Below, piece after piece: positions 8,216 to 18,058 of a DNA stretch of 64,000 nucleotides (positions are counted from its first letter, which is position 1; each line of letters opens with the position of its first letter). The notes below the pieces were generated by a model. It made no database searches. It was not told where the DNA came from and saw only the letters and a list, made by a program, of their open reading frames with translations. Origin of the DNA: Candidatus Hinthialibacter antarcticus (GTDB taxonomy: Bacteria > Hinthialibacterota > Hinthialibacteria > Hinthialibacterales > Hinthialibacteraceae); assembly GCA_030765645.1 (NCBI GenBank), contig JAVCCE010000011.1:1-64000 (forward strand). The letters are read 5' to 3'. Made by a program: the position numbers and the translations under genes.

Positions 8216-9946
8216 ATGCCTCTTATCACGCCTCGCAGGCGGTTTCTCATCACGGCGCCATTGGCGCTGCTTTTACCCGCAGGTTTGCTCACCTATCTTG
8301 GATTGCAAACCGTCGGATTGGTCGAGAACCGCCACATTGAAACGATCAACCAACAAGTCAGTACGATCGTACAAGGCGTACGCAACCGAACGCGCTATCG
8401 GCTTAACAATGAAATCATCAGCACCTTTCGTAGTGCGCTCGCCAACCACATGGTTGACCTTCTTCCAGACGAACCGGGCGATAGCCATGAAGACTTGATG
8501 GTGCGCGATCCGCTGCCCTTCGTCGATAATTTTTTCATCTTCAGCAAAGACGAGTCGCTGTATTTTTTTGAAAAAACGCCCTCCGATGACCCAATTGTCT
8601 CACATTGGAAACTCGCCACTCCCACACGCGAGTCATTTGTCACGCGCCTGACAAGCGCATTGGTAACGGCGGAAGAAAACGCCGATATTTATCAAATCAC
8701 CCAACCAACCAACAAAGAATTCCGCCAATTAATTTTCCCCGACACCTATTACATCAGCGAAACATACTTCCTTGAGAACAACCAACGGCAGTTGGCGTTT
8801 TATGCGTTGCAGCGCGACAACTCCGCAGAAGACCCAACATTCGTCATGCCGGATTGGATGCAGGCGCTGGGATTCACTATTGATTTTGACTATCTGAACG
8901 AGCAGTTCTTCGACAGCACCATCAAACAAATGTATTCGGTCGAAGATGAACTTCGTTATCCCGTCCAAATTACCGACCGGCTCACGGGCAAGGTGGTTGC
9001 GGACATCTCGGAAATCGGCGACACCAATTTATTTCAGGCGAGCGCGATCTACCGCCCGCGCCCGTTCAGTGAAAACTTTTTTCCCTGGTATTTTATTTCC
9101 TTCTCAGAGACCACCGGTCGCGATATTATGCAAGTCGCCCGGAATGAAAAAACCATTTACTATTGCCTGATCGCCGCCGCCAATGTGTGCCTAGTCGCCG
9201 CCGTCTTCGGCGCATTGCGCAACATCGCCAAGGAGCTTGCGCTTTCTGACATGCGGTCAAATTTCGTCGCCCGCGTCTCTCATGAACTTCGCACCCCGCT
9301 CGGCCTGATTCGGCTGTTTGCGGAAACGATGGAACTCGACCGGATCAAAGATGAAGAAACAAAAAAAGAGTATCTCCACGCCATCACCAAAGAGAGCGAA
9401 CGCTTGACTCATCTCATTAACAACATCCTGAATTTTTCACAGATCGAATCACAAAAAAAACAATACAACCTCACCCCGTGCTCAATTGAAGACATTATTT
9501 TTGAAACCGTAGACGCCATGCAATATCACTTTCAACGCCACGACATGAACGTCGATATGGATATTGAATCCGACGTGCCCGACGTAAATTGCGATCACGA
9601 AGCCATCGGGCAGGCGCTATACAACATCCTGTCAAACGCCGTCAAATATTCCGGCGACGGCATGTCGATTGACGTGCGGGCGTTTAAACAAAACAACCAG
9701 GTCGTAATCGAAGTCGCCGACCAAGGCATCGGTATCGCCAAAGACAACCAACGCAAAATTTTTCAGGAATTCTACCGCGTCAACGACCCGCGCGTACAAG
9801 AAACCGGCGGCAGCGGCTTGGGCCTGGCGGTGGTTCAACACATTGTTGAAGGCCATCAAGGCCGTCTAACCGTTGAAAGCAACCTCGACGAAGGCAGCAC
9901 TTTCAGCATCCGTCTGCCAATTTCACGGCAACGTCCTCATGGTTAA
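8216..9946 (+). CDS. Membrane sensor histidine kinase
   Basis: A 576-residue kinase with an N-terminal membrane helix (ALLLPAGLLTYLGL), a long extracytoplasmic sensor region of no recognised family (about 35-310), and a second helix (TIYYCLIAAANVCLVAAVFGA). The HisKA domain has His356 in SHELRTPLG, and the HATPase domain shows N (ALYNILSNAVKYSG), G1 (VADQGIGI), F and G2 (GGSGLGLAVV) boxes. No response regulator gene is adjacent, so the partner is unknown. It overlaps the following O-antigen-ligase-like gene by a few bases, which suggests co-expression with surface polysaccharide or envelope functions. Confidence 0.92.
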   Translation: MPLITPRRRFLITAPLALLLPAGLLTYLGLQTVGLVENRHIETINQQVSTIVQGVRNRTRYRLNNEIISTFRSALANHMVDLLPDEPGDSHEDLMVRDPLPFVDNFFIFSKDESLYFFEKTPSDDPIVSHWKLATPTRESFVTRLTSALVTAEENADIYQITQPTNKEFRQLIFPDTYYISETYFLENNQRQLAFYALQRDNSAEDPTFVMPDWMQALGFTIDFDYLNEQFFDSTIKQMYSVEDELRYPVQITDRLTGKVVADISEIGDTNLFQASAIYRPRPFSENFFPWYFISFSETTGRDIMQVARNEKTIYYCLIAAANVCLVAAVFGALRNIAKELALSDMRSNFVARVSHELRTPLGLIRLFAETMELDRIKDEETKKEYLHAITKESERLTHLINNILNFSQIESQKKQYNLTPCSIEDIIFETVDAMQYHFQRHDMNVDMDIESDVPDVNCDHEAIGQALYNILSNAVKYSGDGMSIDVRAFKQNNQVVIEVADQGIGIAKDNQRKIFQEFYRVNDPRVQETGGSGLGLAVVQHIVEGHQGRLTVESNLDEGSTFSIRLPISRQRPHG

Positions 9947-11975
9947 TTCACTTATGAACGCACAAACTCAAACCAACGCCGCCCCATCAAAATGGGGCCG
10001 TTGGCTGGACCGATTCGCCACGGGAATATTTTTGCTCCCGGTCATACTGGTCCCGTTGATCTTCAGCATAACAAGCACCAACTCCCTCATCATCAAAGAA
10101 CCGCTCTTTCAAATTTCGACGGCGATGCTGATGGCGCTGTTCCCTCTTACGTATTGGGTGAGAGAAAATATCCCCGCCCGTTTTGTTTTGTTGCTGGGGC
10201 TTTTAGGCGCATACCTCTTGTTTTCCGCCTGGGTGATCGCCCCCCACCCCCGCGCCTGGATGGAGTTTATCCGTTGGCTGGGCTGTCTCTCGTTTGCATT
10301 GATCGCAGCAGCGGCCTGTATGAACTCCCAACGCCGCAACCTCTTTATCATCTTCACGGTTTTGACCTCGGCGCTGGTCAGCCTTTACGCCATCGCGCAA
10401 GCGTTTGAGATCGAGCCGTTTCTCGCCTGGGAAACCTTCGCGCCCGAAGGCAGCGACGTACGCCGCGTTTGTTCGTCATTATGCAACCCCGATTATCTCG
10501 CGGGATATGTTGTGGGCGTTCTTCCTCTCACCGCCGCTCTCGCGTTTTACCATCGCGGCGCCGTTCGAGCGCTATGCGCGCTGGTATCGCTCATGCACCT
10601 GTTCGCCTTGTTCTTCACCTACAGCCGGGGCGGGTGGGCGGCCGCTGTCGTAACCGCATGTCTATTCATCGCCATCATCTATTTCAGGCCCGCGCAAATC
10701 CGAAAAGACGCGTCGGGTTTCTCATGGAAATGGGCCGCCGCAAGCAGCATGGCCGCCCTCTTCATCATCGCAGCTGCGTCGATCTTTCTGCGGGATGAAA
10801 TTAGCGGATGGGCGTACCGCTTTTCCAATCTGTCCAGCGACATGTCGATTCAAAGCCGCGCATATTATTACTTCGCCTGCATTCAGATGTGGCTCGACCG
10901 TCCGTTCACCGGGCACGGCATCGGCAGTTTCGCGTTGCAGTTCCATGAGTTTCGCCCCAAAGAACTCGCGCAACTAATGACCTTTCGCGTCTTTCACGTC
11001 GACCACGCGCACAACGAGTGGCTAGAAATTTTGGCGGAAACCGGGCTGGTCGGCTTCACCCTCTATGCAAGCCTGATCGCCTCCAGCCTCTGGTTTTGTT
11101 GGCGCGCATCGAAAACCGCTCCAGCATCTATTCGCGGCGCTCTCATCGGGCTTTGTCTCGGAGCGGTCGCCGTTCTCATTCATAATTTGTTTACGGTAAC
11201 CCTGCGCTACACGCCCAGCGCCTTTTTATTGTGGTCGTTTCTCGGCGTCGCCGTCGCGACCGCAGCCACGCAAATTCCCAGCAAACCAGTGTCGGCAAAC
11301 GGAAAACGCGCCGCCGCTGTATTGTTGTTGATTTTCGCGCCCGTTTTGTTTTATTACTCGATGAATTTTTATGTCGGCGACCGCCTGATTCAAGAAGGAA
11401 AAGCACGGCTGTATTCAAAGATACACTACGAACAAAGCCGCGAAACCAACCGCCTGGAAATGCAACGCGCTCTGGTGAGTTTACACAAAGGGATCGAACT
11501 CTCGCCCAGCCGGATCGAGTCGCACTCGTATATTGGCTTGTCCTATAACAAAGCCCTCGACTATGTTCAAGCGGACGAACTCTATCAAGAAGTCCAATCG
11601 ATTCATCCTCATTTTACTTCGGTGTTGATGAACCTTTCCGTCAACCAATTGCAATGGGCCGAGTTCATTAACAACCCCGCCTATTTTCCCGAACGAGTCC
11701 CGCCTTACGCCCCGCTGATGGCAGACGGACTTCGGAAAGCAGTACAATGGGCGGAGATGGGCGCTCAAGACGACCCATTCGACCCGGTCTATCCTCACCT
11801 GTTAGCCCGCAGTTATTTTTATCTGGGAGAACTCGACCAAGCCGAAACGGCGTTTCAGCAAACCATTGAAAAATCAATGGCGCTTTCAGAAGATACCTAT
11901 CGCAGCGAAATTTCGGACAGCCGGAACTTTCTCGAGCGAATTCAGCGCATACAGTCTCAACCCGAATCGCCCTAG
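9939..11975 (+). CDS. O-antigen ligase/polymerase (Wzy_C) protein with C-terminal TPR
   Basis: About 678 residues. The first ~440 hold 10-12 membrane helices, including the Wzy_C/O-antigen ligase core: YSRGGWAA, and the large periplasmic loop with RPFTGHGIGSF and the DHAHNEWLEILAETG motif. The last ~200 residues form TPR-like helical repeats (FYLGELDQAETAFQQTIEKS). WaaL/Wzy proteins transfer or polymerise undecaprenyl-linked glycans; TPR-tailed versions are also found as glycoprotein ligases. The start is uncertain: ATG 9939 overlaps the kinase stop, with an alternative at 9954. Confidence 0.88.
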   Translation: MVNSLMNAQTQTNAAPSKWGRWLDRFATGIFLLPVILVPLIFSITSTNSLIIKEPLFQISTAMLMALFPLTYWVRENIPARFVLLLGLLGAYLLFSAWVIAPHPRAWMEFIRWLGCLSFALIAAAACMNSQRRNLFIIFTVLTSALVSLYAIAQAFEIEPFLAWETFAPEGSDVRRVCSSLCNPDYLAGYVVGVLPLTAALAFYHRGAVRALCALVSLMHLFALFFTYSRGGWAAAVVTACLFIAIIYFRPAQIRKDASGFSWKWAAASSMAALFIIAAASIFLRDEISGWAYRFSNLSSDMSIQSRAYYYFACIQMWLDRPFTGHGIGSFALQFHEFRPKELAQLMTFRVFHVDHAHNEWLEILAETGLVGFTLYASLIASSLWFCWRASKTAPASIRGALIGLCLGAVAVLIHNLFTVTLRYTPSAFLLWSFLGVAVATAATQIPSKPVSANGKRAAAVLLLIFAPVLFYYSMNFYVGDRLIQEGKARLYSKIHYEQSRETNRLEMQRALVSLHKGIELSPSRIESHSYIGLSYNKALDYVQADELYQEVQSIHPHFTSVLMNLSVNQLQWAEFINNPAYFPERVPPYAPLMADGLRKAVQWAEMGAQDDPFDPVYPHLLARSYFYLGELDQAETAFQQTIEKSMALSEDTYRSEISDSRNFLERIQRIQSQPESP

Positions 11976-12079
11976 CGAATCGCAATTTTCGTTCGCGCAA
12001 AAGTTGCACCTCATCTCATCCACAAAGAGATGATATGATAAGGCGTGTACGAACCATAATTCACGACAAGGGGTTAACG

Positions 12080-12943
12080 ATGACGGCAACCATTCTCGAC
12101 GGCAAAGCGCTGGCAAAAACCATCCGTGGTGAACTCAAAGGACAGGTTGATCAATTCAAACAAGAATTTGGCATACAACCCGGCCTGTCGGTTGTACTGG
12201 TCGGCGAGGACCCCGCATCGCAGGTGTATGTCCGCAACAAAGTCAAAGCCTGCCAGGAAGCCGGAATGAATTCCGTCCGTATCGACTTGCCCGTCGAAAC
12301 CTCGCAAACCGATCTGCTGAACGTCATCGAAAAACTCAACGCTGACCCCACAATCCACGGCATCCTGGTCCAATTGCCGGTACCAGACCAGATTGACGAC
12401 CGCGCCGTCACTCACGCCGTCGTTCCCCACAAAGACGTCGACGGATTTCACCCCATGAACGTGGGCCGCACCTGGATCGGCGAAGACTCGCTTGTCCCCT
12501 GTACTCCCCTGGGCGTGATTGAAATTCTGAAACGAAATAACATTGAAATCAAAGGAAAGAACGCCGTCATCATTGGCCGCAGCAACATCGTCGGTAAACC
12601 GATGGCCAACCTGTTGCTCCGCGAACACGCCACCGTCACCGTTTGCCATTCGCGTACGCATGACTTGCCCGCCGTCTGCCGCGAAGCGGACATTCTCATC
12701 GCCGCAACGGGCCGCACCCAAATGGTACGCAAAGATTGGATCAAACCCGGAGCCGCCGTGATTGACGTTGGAATCAGTTTCATTGAAGTAGACGGGAAAT
12801 TCAAACAGGTCGGCGACGTCCACAAAGAAGAGGCGCTCGAAGTCGCGGGCGCGTTAAGCCCCTCGCCGGGCGGCCCCGGCCCGATGACCATCGCCATGCT
12901 GCTGGTCAATACGTTGAAGGCGGCGCGGCTGCAATTGACCTGA
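12080..12943 (+). CDS. folD: Bifunctional methylenetetrahydrofolate dehydrogenase / methenyl-THF cyclohydrolase
   Basis: A 287-residue FolD, with YVRNKVKACQEAGM (catalytic lysine region), GILVQLPVP, the nucleotide-binding GRSNIVGKPMANLL, and the C-terminal PSPGGPGPMT. It interconverts 5,10-methylene-THF and 10-formyl-THF using NADP in the cytoplasm. AAGGGG lies just before ATG 12080, so I prefer it over the in-frame upstream start at 12035. It converges on the UVR-motif gene with only six bases between stop codons and no visible terminator. Confidence 0.96.
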   Translation: MTATILDGKALAKTIRGELKGQVDQFKQEFGIQPGLSVVLVGEDPASQVYVRNKVKACQEAGMNSVRIDLPVETSQTDLLNVIEKLNADPTIHGILVQLPVPDQIDDRAVTHAVVPHKDVDGFHPMNVGRTWIGEDSLVPCTPLGVIEILKRNNIEIKGKNAVIIGRSNIVGKPMANLLLREHATVTVCHSRTHDLPAVCREADILIAATGRTQMVRKDWIKPGAAVIDVGISFIEVDGKFKQVGDVHKEEALEVAGALSPSPGGPGPMTIAMLLVNTLKAARLQLT

Positions 12944-12949
12944 GCGGAT

Positions 12950-13708
12950 TCAGCCAGACGTTTTGCCGGACAGTCGCCGAATTTGGTCGCGGATTTCCGC
13001 TGCGGTTTCGTAGTCTTCGCGGTCAACCGCTTCGCGCATTTTCTGCCGCAACTCGCGCACCGGGTCGGTTTCTAAATGTGGAAGTTCCTTCAATAGTTCT
13101 TTCAGAAAAATCAGCTCGCGGCTCCGCCGAACCATCTTGGGGCGGTTCGTTTCGATAAAGAACCTTTTGATGCGGTCGATGCCCTCTTTGACCCGCAGCG
13201 CCGCTTCCGCTGGTTCATTTTTTTCCAATGCGAGGTGGGCCGCCGCGCGCGTATACATCATAATCACGTAAGGGCGATACTGTTCGAGCGCTTTTCGGTC
13301 TTCTTCTGTCTCCGAATATTTTTTTACGAATTCAAACACATTCAGGTTTCGCTGCGTGTCGCGAATGACTGCGGTGTATTCCTGTAAATGAAACAAACTC
13401 AGATAGCGGTAATAGTATTGCAGGGCTTCGCTGGAAATCGCTTCACAATCATCGGGATCCAGAAAGAACCCTTTGTCGCTGCCAAACTGGCGGCGGTGCG
13501 TCTCTAACTGGTTTTGATAGTAATGAAAAATAGATTCAAATTCATTCGGACGCTTACCGTCCGGGCGCCCGTCGTAATTCATTTGCAGCAAACCCAAATC
13601 AAGTCGCATTTGAATTTTCGGTTTGCCGTCCCGTCCTTCGACCAACCGGACGGTTATTTCATCCGGGTCATAATTCCACCCATCCAACATGGGGGTAATA
13701 TCCAACAT
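12950..13708 (-). CDS. UVR (UvrB/UvrC) motif protein of unknown function
   Basis: A 252-residue soluble protein. The N-terminal third looks beta-rich (ITVRLVEGRDGKPKIQMRLD), the middle is helical and TPR-like, and the C-terminus carries a UVR motif (ELRQKMREAVDREDYETAAE), the short helical hairpin through which UvrB and UvrC interact. There is no nuclease or helicase domain. Similar proteins with a single UVR motif occur in planctomycete-like genomes and can act as adaptors, as McsA does. Start supported by GAGG 7-8 bases upstream. Confidence 0.75.
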   Translation of the reverse strand: MLDITPMLDGWNYDPDEITVRLVEGRDGKPKIQMRLDLGLLQMNYDGRPDGKRPNEFESIFHYYQNQLETHRRQFGSDKGFFLDPDDCEAISSEALQYYYRYLSLFHLQEYTAVIRDTQRNLNVFEFVKKYSETEEDRKALEQYRPYVIMMYTRAAAHLALEKNEPAEAALRVKEGIDRIKRFFIETNRPKMVRRSRELIFLKELLKELPHLETDPVRELRQKMREAVDREDYETAAEIRDQIRRLSGKTSG

Positions 13709-13791
13709 TACACAACCTCAATATTTCATCAGTCTTTCTCAATCTATTCTACTTGCCCCTCATGGTGAAATACAATGGCAATTCTCTTTCG

Positions 13792-13816
13792 CCGAAGCGA
13801 AGAGAGATGCACCCAA
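13792..13816 (+). repeat. Truncated right half of the hairpin repeat
   Basis: GCCGAAGCGAAGAGAGATG then CACCCAA matches the right half of the core hairpin at 13857-13944. No left arm precedes it. It appears to be a decayed copy next to a complete core copy. Confidence 0.5.
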
Positions 13817-13856
13817 CAACATTTCATTTTTGGAACCAGAATCAATTTTGAAATCA

Positions 13857-13944
13857 TATAGGCTTGGGTGCGTCTCTGTGAGCGCCTGTGCAAAAAGGGC
13901 GGCAAGCCCGCACCGAAGCGAAGAGAGATGTACCCAAGCCTATA
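13857..13944 (+). repeat. Hairpin repeat, core-only copy C with compensatory stem change
   Basis: An 88-nt imperfect palindrome with perfect 13-bp outer arms TATAGGCTTGGGT / ACCCAAGCCTATA, an inner GTCTCT/AGAGAT stem, GTGC/GCAC, and GGGC/GCCC around the apical loop. Compared with the other copies, the outer arm has GGCTTGGGT instead of GGCATGGGT, and the opposite arm changes to match (ACCCAAGCC). Terminal repeats of the long form are absent. Confidence 0.8.
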
Positions 13945-13978
13945 CTATAAGTAGAAATGTTTTGAACACGGAATACTC

Positions 13979-14812
13979 TCAACGCCCGCCCAGCGTGTCA
14001 TTGACTGCATCGCCAAGAAGATTGATTCCCAACACGGTGATAAAAATCGCCATTCCAGGAAACCACGTCATATACGGCGCCTGCAACAAAAACTGCCGCC
14101 CGTCATAGAGCATACGGCCCCACTCCGGCGCGGGCGGCTCTGCGCCCAATCCCAAAAAACTGAGCGCCGCCGCTTCGAGAATTGCAGAAGCAAGATACAG
14201 CGTCGAAGTCACCATTAACGCAGGCAGGCAATTCGGCAACACATGCCGCAGGAGGATGCGCGGCGTACTGCATGACAACGAACGAGCCGCCGCTACGTAA
14301 TCGCGACCAATTTCTGAGATTGCCGCGCCGCGCAAAACGCGGGCGATACGCGGCATGTATACAATGCCAATCGCGACCATCGCGTTGGTCAGATTCTGCC
14401 CCAAAATCGTCACAATCGCCAGCGCCAAAACTAAACTGGGAAACGCCAGAAACACGTCGATAAATCCAGAGACAAACAAATCCATGCGCTTGCCTCCCCA
14501 GACGGAAAGCAACGCCAGCGGCGTCCCGAGCGCCAACGCAATCCCGACCGCAATAAACCCAACGCTCAGCGTAATACGCGCGCCATGCGCCACCCGGCTA
14601 AAGATGTCGCGCCCAACGTCGTCGGTCCCCATGAGATGTTCAGCGGAAGGCGTTTGTTTGCTGTCTTCTAATTTTTGCTGGATGGGATCATAGATCGTTA
14701 GCAGCGGCGCCGACAATGCGACAAACGCAATGAACAAACAGATCACGCCGCCGATTACGCCGGAGGGTTTTCGGACAAAGCGTTTCCAAAACAAAACAGC
14801 GGGAGCGCTCAT
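13979..14812 (-). CDS. ABC transporter permease, DppC/OppC family (orphan)
   Basis: A 277-residue inner-membrane permease of dipeptide/nickel-type ABC importers. It shows the DppC N-terminal region (MGTDDVGRDIFSR), the EAA loop (DYVAAARSLSCSTPRILLRHVLPN) and the C-terminal SFLGLGAEPPAPEWGRML. Such transporters need a second permease (DppB), two ATPases and a binding protein; none is adjacent, so partners must be encoded elsewhere. It lies 13 nt downstream of a UbiA gene on the same strand. ATG 14812 has AAAGGA upstream; an in-frame TTG at 14815 is possible. Confidence 0.92.
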   Translation of the reverse strand: MSAPAVLFWKRFVRKPSGVIGGVICLFIAFVALSAPLLTIYDPIQQKLEDSKQTPSAEHLMGTDDVGRDIFSRVAHGARITLSVGFIAVGIALALGTPLALLSVWGGKRMDLFVSGFIDVFLAFPSLVLALAIVTILGQNLTNAMVAIGIVYMPRIARVLRGAAISEIGRDYVAAARSLSCSTPRILLRHVLPNCLPALMVTSTLYLASAILEAAALSFLGLGAEPPAPEWGRMLYDGRQFLLQAPYMTWFPGMAIFITVLGINLLGDAVNDTLGGR

Positions 14813-14824
14813 CAAAAATCCTTT

Positions 14825-15736
14825 TTAGTTTAGAAAATACGCGGCTGCCGTACCAACTTGCCCCACGACCATCATTAGATACATGTGTTTCCATGAGACG
14901 TGGTTGGCTTCGGTCGCGAGTTCATCCGGCTTGCGCACAATGAGATATGCAACATAGCCGCCCCACACCGATAAAAAAACCGACAGCGCCATCAATCCAA
15001 TGCGCCATACTGCCAGCCAATCGAAGAACCCCGCCATAAATAAAAGCACAAACGGCAATACAAAAAACGGCGCGATCATATACGCCGACTGGCGTACGCC
15101 AAACCGGATCGGCAGCGTGATGCAACCGCCCTGGCGGTCGCCTTTGATATCAGCAAAATCTTTCGTCGTCGCCGCGCCGAAAATATACAGGCCGAATACC
15201 GCGCCGATGATCCACGGCTCGGCGTCATAGGCGCTGCGCACCGCCGTCCACCCCGCGACGACCAGCAGGCAGCCGCGTGGAATCGCAATCGTCAAATTCG
15301 CCAGCAGCCAGTGCCGTTTGGTGCGAAACGGCGGGCCGGAATAGGCATACGTCAAAAAAAGCGTAAACAAAACGATCACAAAAAATTGCATGCCCAGGCA
15401 ATACGCCAGCAATGCAGACAGCGCATATAAAATCACGCAGGCGATCAAGGATGCGTTTGGAGAAATTCTCCCGGATGGAATCGGTCGCGTTGGTTTGTTT
15501 ATGCGATCAATTTCGAGATCATAATATTGGTTGATAATATTTGACGCCGCGTTTAAACAGGCCGCCGCAAGCGCGCCAATCAAAATCACCGGCGCGACGA
15601 CGCCCAGAGAAATCTCACCCTGACCGCTCCAACCCGCTAGCGCAAAACAGACAAACCCCATAAACGGCGCAAGCAAGGTAAACGGGCGGCACAGTTCCCA
15701 AAAATCAGCGATTGGATAACGATTGGATTGATTCAT
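14825..15736 (-). CDS. UbiA-family prenyltransferase
   Basis: A 303-residue polytopic membrane enzyme. The first Asp-rich motif is NQYYDLEIDRINKPTRPIPS and the second is DFADIKGDRQGG, the two Mg-diphosphate-binding sites of the UbiA superfamily. It transfers an isoprenyl chain to an aromatic, glycerol-phosphate or tetrapyrrole acceptor; the pattern resembles the geranylgeranylglyceryl-phosphate/chlorophyll synthase side of the family more than UbiA proper, but the acceptor cannot be told from sequence. Its only same-strand neighbour is the orphan DppC permease. Confidence 0.9.
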   Translation of the reverse strand: MNQSNRYPIADFWELCRPFTLLAPFMGFVCFALAGWSGQGEISLGVVAPVILIGALAAACLNAASNIINQYYDLEIDRINKPTRPIPSGRISPNASLIACVILYALSALLAYCLGMQFFVIVLFTLFLTYAYSGPPFRTKRHWLLANLTIAIPRGCLLVVAGWTAVRSAYDAEPWIIGAVFGLYIFGAATTKDFADIKGDRQGGCITLPIRFGVRQSAYMIAPFFVLPFVLLFMAGFFDWLAVWRIGLMALSVFLSVWGGYVAYLIVRKPDELATEANHVSWKHMYLMMVVGQVGTAAAYFLN

Positions 15737-16060
15737 AGCATTGCAGTTTAGACAGGATTCGGCTTTCTTTGAATTGCCGCTGGTCTAATCATCATTTTTT
15801 TCGTATCAAATAGGAATAGATCGAGAATCACGACCGAATTCATACACATTATTTCTGAACCATAACGAATTAAAAGAAAAGAAAATATCCATATAAAATC
15901 ACAACAAAAACAGGGAGAATTTCAATAATATTCTCCACAATACTAGACACGAAAACCCAAATTAAACTACCATTAATTATGAACAGAAATTAAATAGATT
16001 CGCATGACACGCTTCTACTGTTATCACCAAGATTTACCCATCCTAAAGGAGAAAATGTTC
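15737..16060. other. AT-rich intergenic region
   Basis: A divergent, AT-rich spacer between the UbiA gene and a secreted-protein gene. A small hairpin GGAGAAT...ATTCTCC lies at about 15915-15940. I see no repeat, RNA gene or convincing promoter boxes. Confidence 0.5.
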
Positions 16061-17752
16061 ATGTTTAAAAAGTATTTGCTGCTACTCCCCCTTTTGTTTA
16101 GCGTCACTGTTAGCGCCCAGACGTTACTCGTCGATGACTTTGAATCTTACGTCGATGATATTGACGTCGAAGAAAACTGGGCCTTCTCACTCGCAGGCGG
16201 AGAAATGGGCCTGTTTCATTATCTCGAAACGTCCGACGCGCCTCAGGGATCAAACTATCTTTGGATTGACGCCGATCTGCTAGTGAAATGGTGGCATAAC
16301 CGAATCAGAAAAACCTTCCCGAACGGCGCCATCAACGTTGCTGATTATAAAAATGTTGACCTGATGTTTCGCGGCGATGAGACGGCGGACCCAGTGAATT
16401 TAGTCTTTGTCGTATATTTATATGACAGCCGAAACCGGGGCATCAAATTCAGCATCCCGGGCATTACCAATCCCGAATGGAGAAAAGTCACCTTGTCGCT
16501 GGATTCATTCAGCGAAGAAGAATGGGATGACGGTTACGGCACAGCCGAACCTGATGCAGACCGCACAGATATCGTCGCCTTATCGTTGGTCGTGATTGGA
16601 GACCAGGACAACCAGGTTGGAAGTTTCGGCGTCGATAATATTCGCTTGACCAATGATCAGAGCGCTCTTTCCGTCACAGGTTCAATCACACAAGACGGTC
16701 AACCGGTCAACAATGTTAAAGTGTTGGCTTATGACCAAACATCAAAATATCAAGCAACAACAGACGCAAATGGAAATTATTCATTTGATAGTTTTGAGCA
16801 GGGCAAACAATACCGCTTGGTTCCCGTGGCGGCCGATTACGCATTTAGCCCGGCGGCGCAAACGGTCATTTCATTCGATGTAGCCTATGCACAAGACTTC
16901 TCCGCGATCGCCAGCCCCTACCAAAGCCTGGAAAACGCGGTGATTACCGACCCGTTTGACGAAGGCGGAGTCAACAGCAATATCGTCTATCGCGGCTCCC
17001 GCCAATGGCGCGACGGTGAAGCGGGCGATACGCGCCCCGTCATCAGCGTACATGATGATATTTACTTCACGGTCAATTTCCCTGAAAGCGAAGGCGTCGA
17101 AACCATGATGGGCCCCATTGAGCCGAACACCTTGGATGGCGCAACCAGCCCTGATTACGCCCTCGAAGTAGGCGGCTTCTATTCCTGGGACATGCTGGCA
17201 TTTGGACAAGACGCTGACACGAATTACTTTGCTGAAGTCGACGCCTACTTAGAAATGCGTGACGATACGCCGGAGACGATGTTCGACCAAGTCTCGTTGG
17301 GAATCCATTGCAGCATTTTTAATCCCCACATTGTTTCGCTAGACGCCTTTGGCGACACCAACTCGAACGGCAGTTCCGGTGGATATGCGCTCACTTTCGA
17401 GTCGGATACAGGAAAAATTATCGCCCGCAAATATGCGCCAAACAACGCCAACACCTACGTGTTAAACCGCATCGCCGGGTATGCGCAAGATTTTGCTGAA
17501 ACCACGATGACAGAAAGCGGTTGGCATCGACTGCGCGTTGAGTATCTTGATGGAACGATTACCTTTAGCGTCGACGGCAGCGTACTCGCCGAAGTGCAGG
17601 ATTCGTCCTACCCATTCGGCCCGGCGGGATTACACTACCGCGCCGCGTATAATGATACGCTTGAAAACATGTCGTTGATGCACCATGCGCGCTTTGACAA
17701 TCTCAAGGCAGGCCCCAGCGCCTCCAGCGTTTCAGACTGGATGCTCAACTAG
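16061..17752 (+). CDS. Secreted multidomain protein with C-terminal SVSDWMLN tail
   Basis: About 563 residues with a clear signal peptide (MFKKYLLLLPLLFSVTVSAQ). Domains: an N-terminal carbohydrate-binding-like beta sandwich (LLVDDFESY... to about 205), a carboxypeptidase-regulatory-like beta domain at ~210-275 (GSITQDGQPVNNVKVLAYD), and a concanavalin/LamG-like C-terminal domain with WHRLRVEYLDGTITFSVDG. It ends in SVSDWMLN, the short tail shared by five other secreted proteins in this window. The role is probably extracellular polysaccharide binding. Start chosen because AGGAG lies nine bases before ATG 16061; ATG 16055 is an alternative. Confidence 0.8.
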   Translation: MFKKYLLLLPLLFSVTVSAQTLLVDDFESYVDDIDVEENWAFSLAGGEMGLFHYLETSDAPQGSNYLWIDADLLVKWWHNRIRKTFPNGAINVADYKNVDLMFRGDETADPVNLVFVVYLYDSRNRGIKFSIPGITNPEWRKVTLSLDSFSEEEWDDGYGTAEPDADRTDIVALSLVVIGDQDNQVGSFGVDNIRLTNDQSALSVTGSITQDGQPVNNVKVLAYDQTSKYQATTDANGNYSFDSFEQGKQYRLVPVAADYAFSPAAQTVISFDVAYAQDFSAIASPYQSLENAVITDPFDEGGVNSNIVYRGSRQWRDGEAGDTRPVISVHDDIYFTVNFPESEGVETMMGPIEPNTLDGATSPDYALEVGGFYSWDMLAFGQDADTNYFAEVDAYLEMRDDTPETMFDQVSLGIHCSIFNPHIVSLDAFGDTNSNGSSGGYALTFESDTGKIIARKYAPNNANTYVLNRIAGYAQDFAETTMTESGWHRLRVEYLDGTITFSVDGSVLAEVQDSSYPFGPAGLHYRAAYNDTLENMSLMHHARFDNLKAGPSASSVSDWMLN

Positions 17753-18058
17753 CCTCGAGTAGAAATTCGTATGATTGATACGCCTCTCTTCCTACCGCAG
17801 GGAGAGGGGCGTTTTGTTTCATCCAAACACTCCAAACAAGCGTGTGGCGAAAATACCGCAAATGGGATGGATTTGCCGCAAAATCTCTTGACCCCGCAGG
17901 CTTCATCCATAGAATTCACCTAACAGCGGTATCAAAAAATTGGGAATGATTCGAGAAGACGGGGGACGTCCTCTAAGCGCAGCAGACAGACTCATGACCG
18001 CTGAGAAATTATCGAAAGCGCCGCCGGAGAATCGAAATGTCGATCCCGGCGGCGTTTT
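17753..18058. other. Intergenic region with two terminators
   Basis: Holds the terminator of the secreted-protein gene (17780-17819) and a second plus-strand hairpin-T-run (18019-18062). No credible protein-coding frame lies between them. The segment 17820-18018 might be the body of a small transcript. Confidence 0.5.
17780..17819 (+). terminator. Intrinsic terminator
   Basis: CGCCTCTC and GAGAGGGGCG form a stem with a ~13-nt loop followed by TTTTGTTT. It lies about 30 nt after the stop of the secreted protein at 16061-17752. Confidence 0.8.

Noticed and set aside
12074-12823. 249-codon open frame antisense to folD
   Set aside because: Mirror frame of a strongly conserved gene; composition (Asp/Gly/Val repeats) is typical of an antisense shadow.
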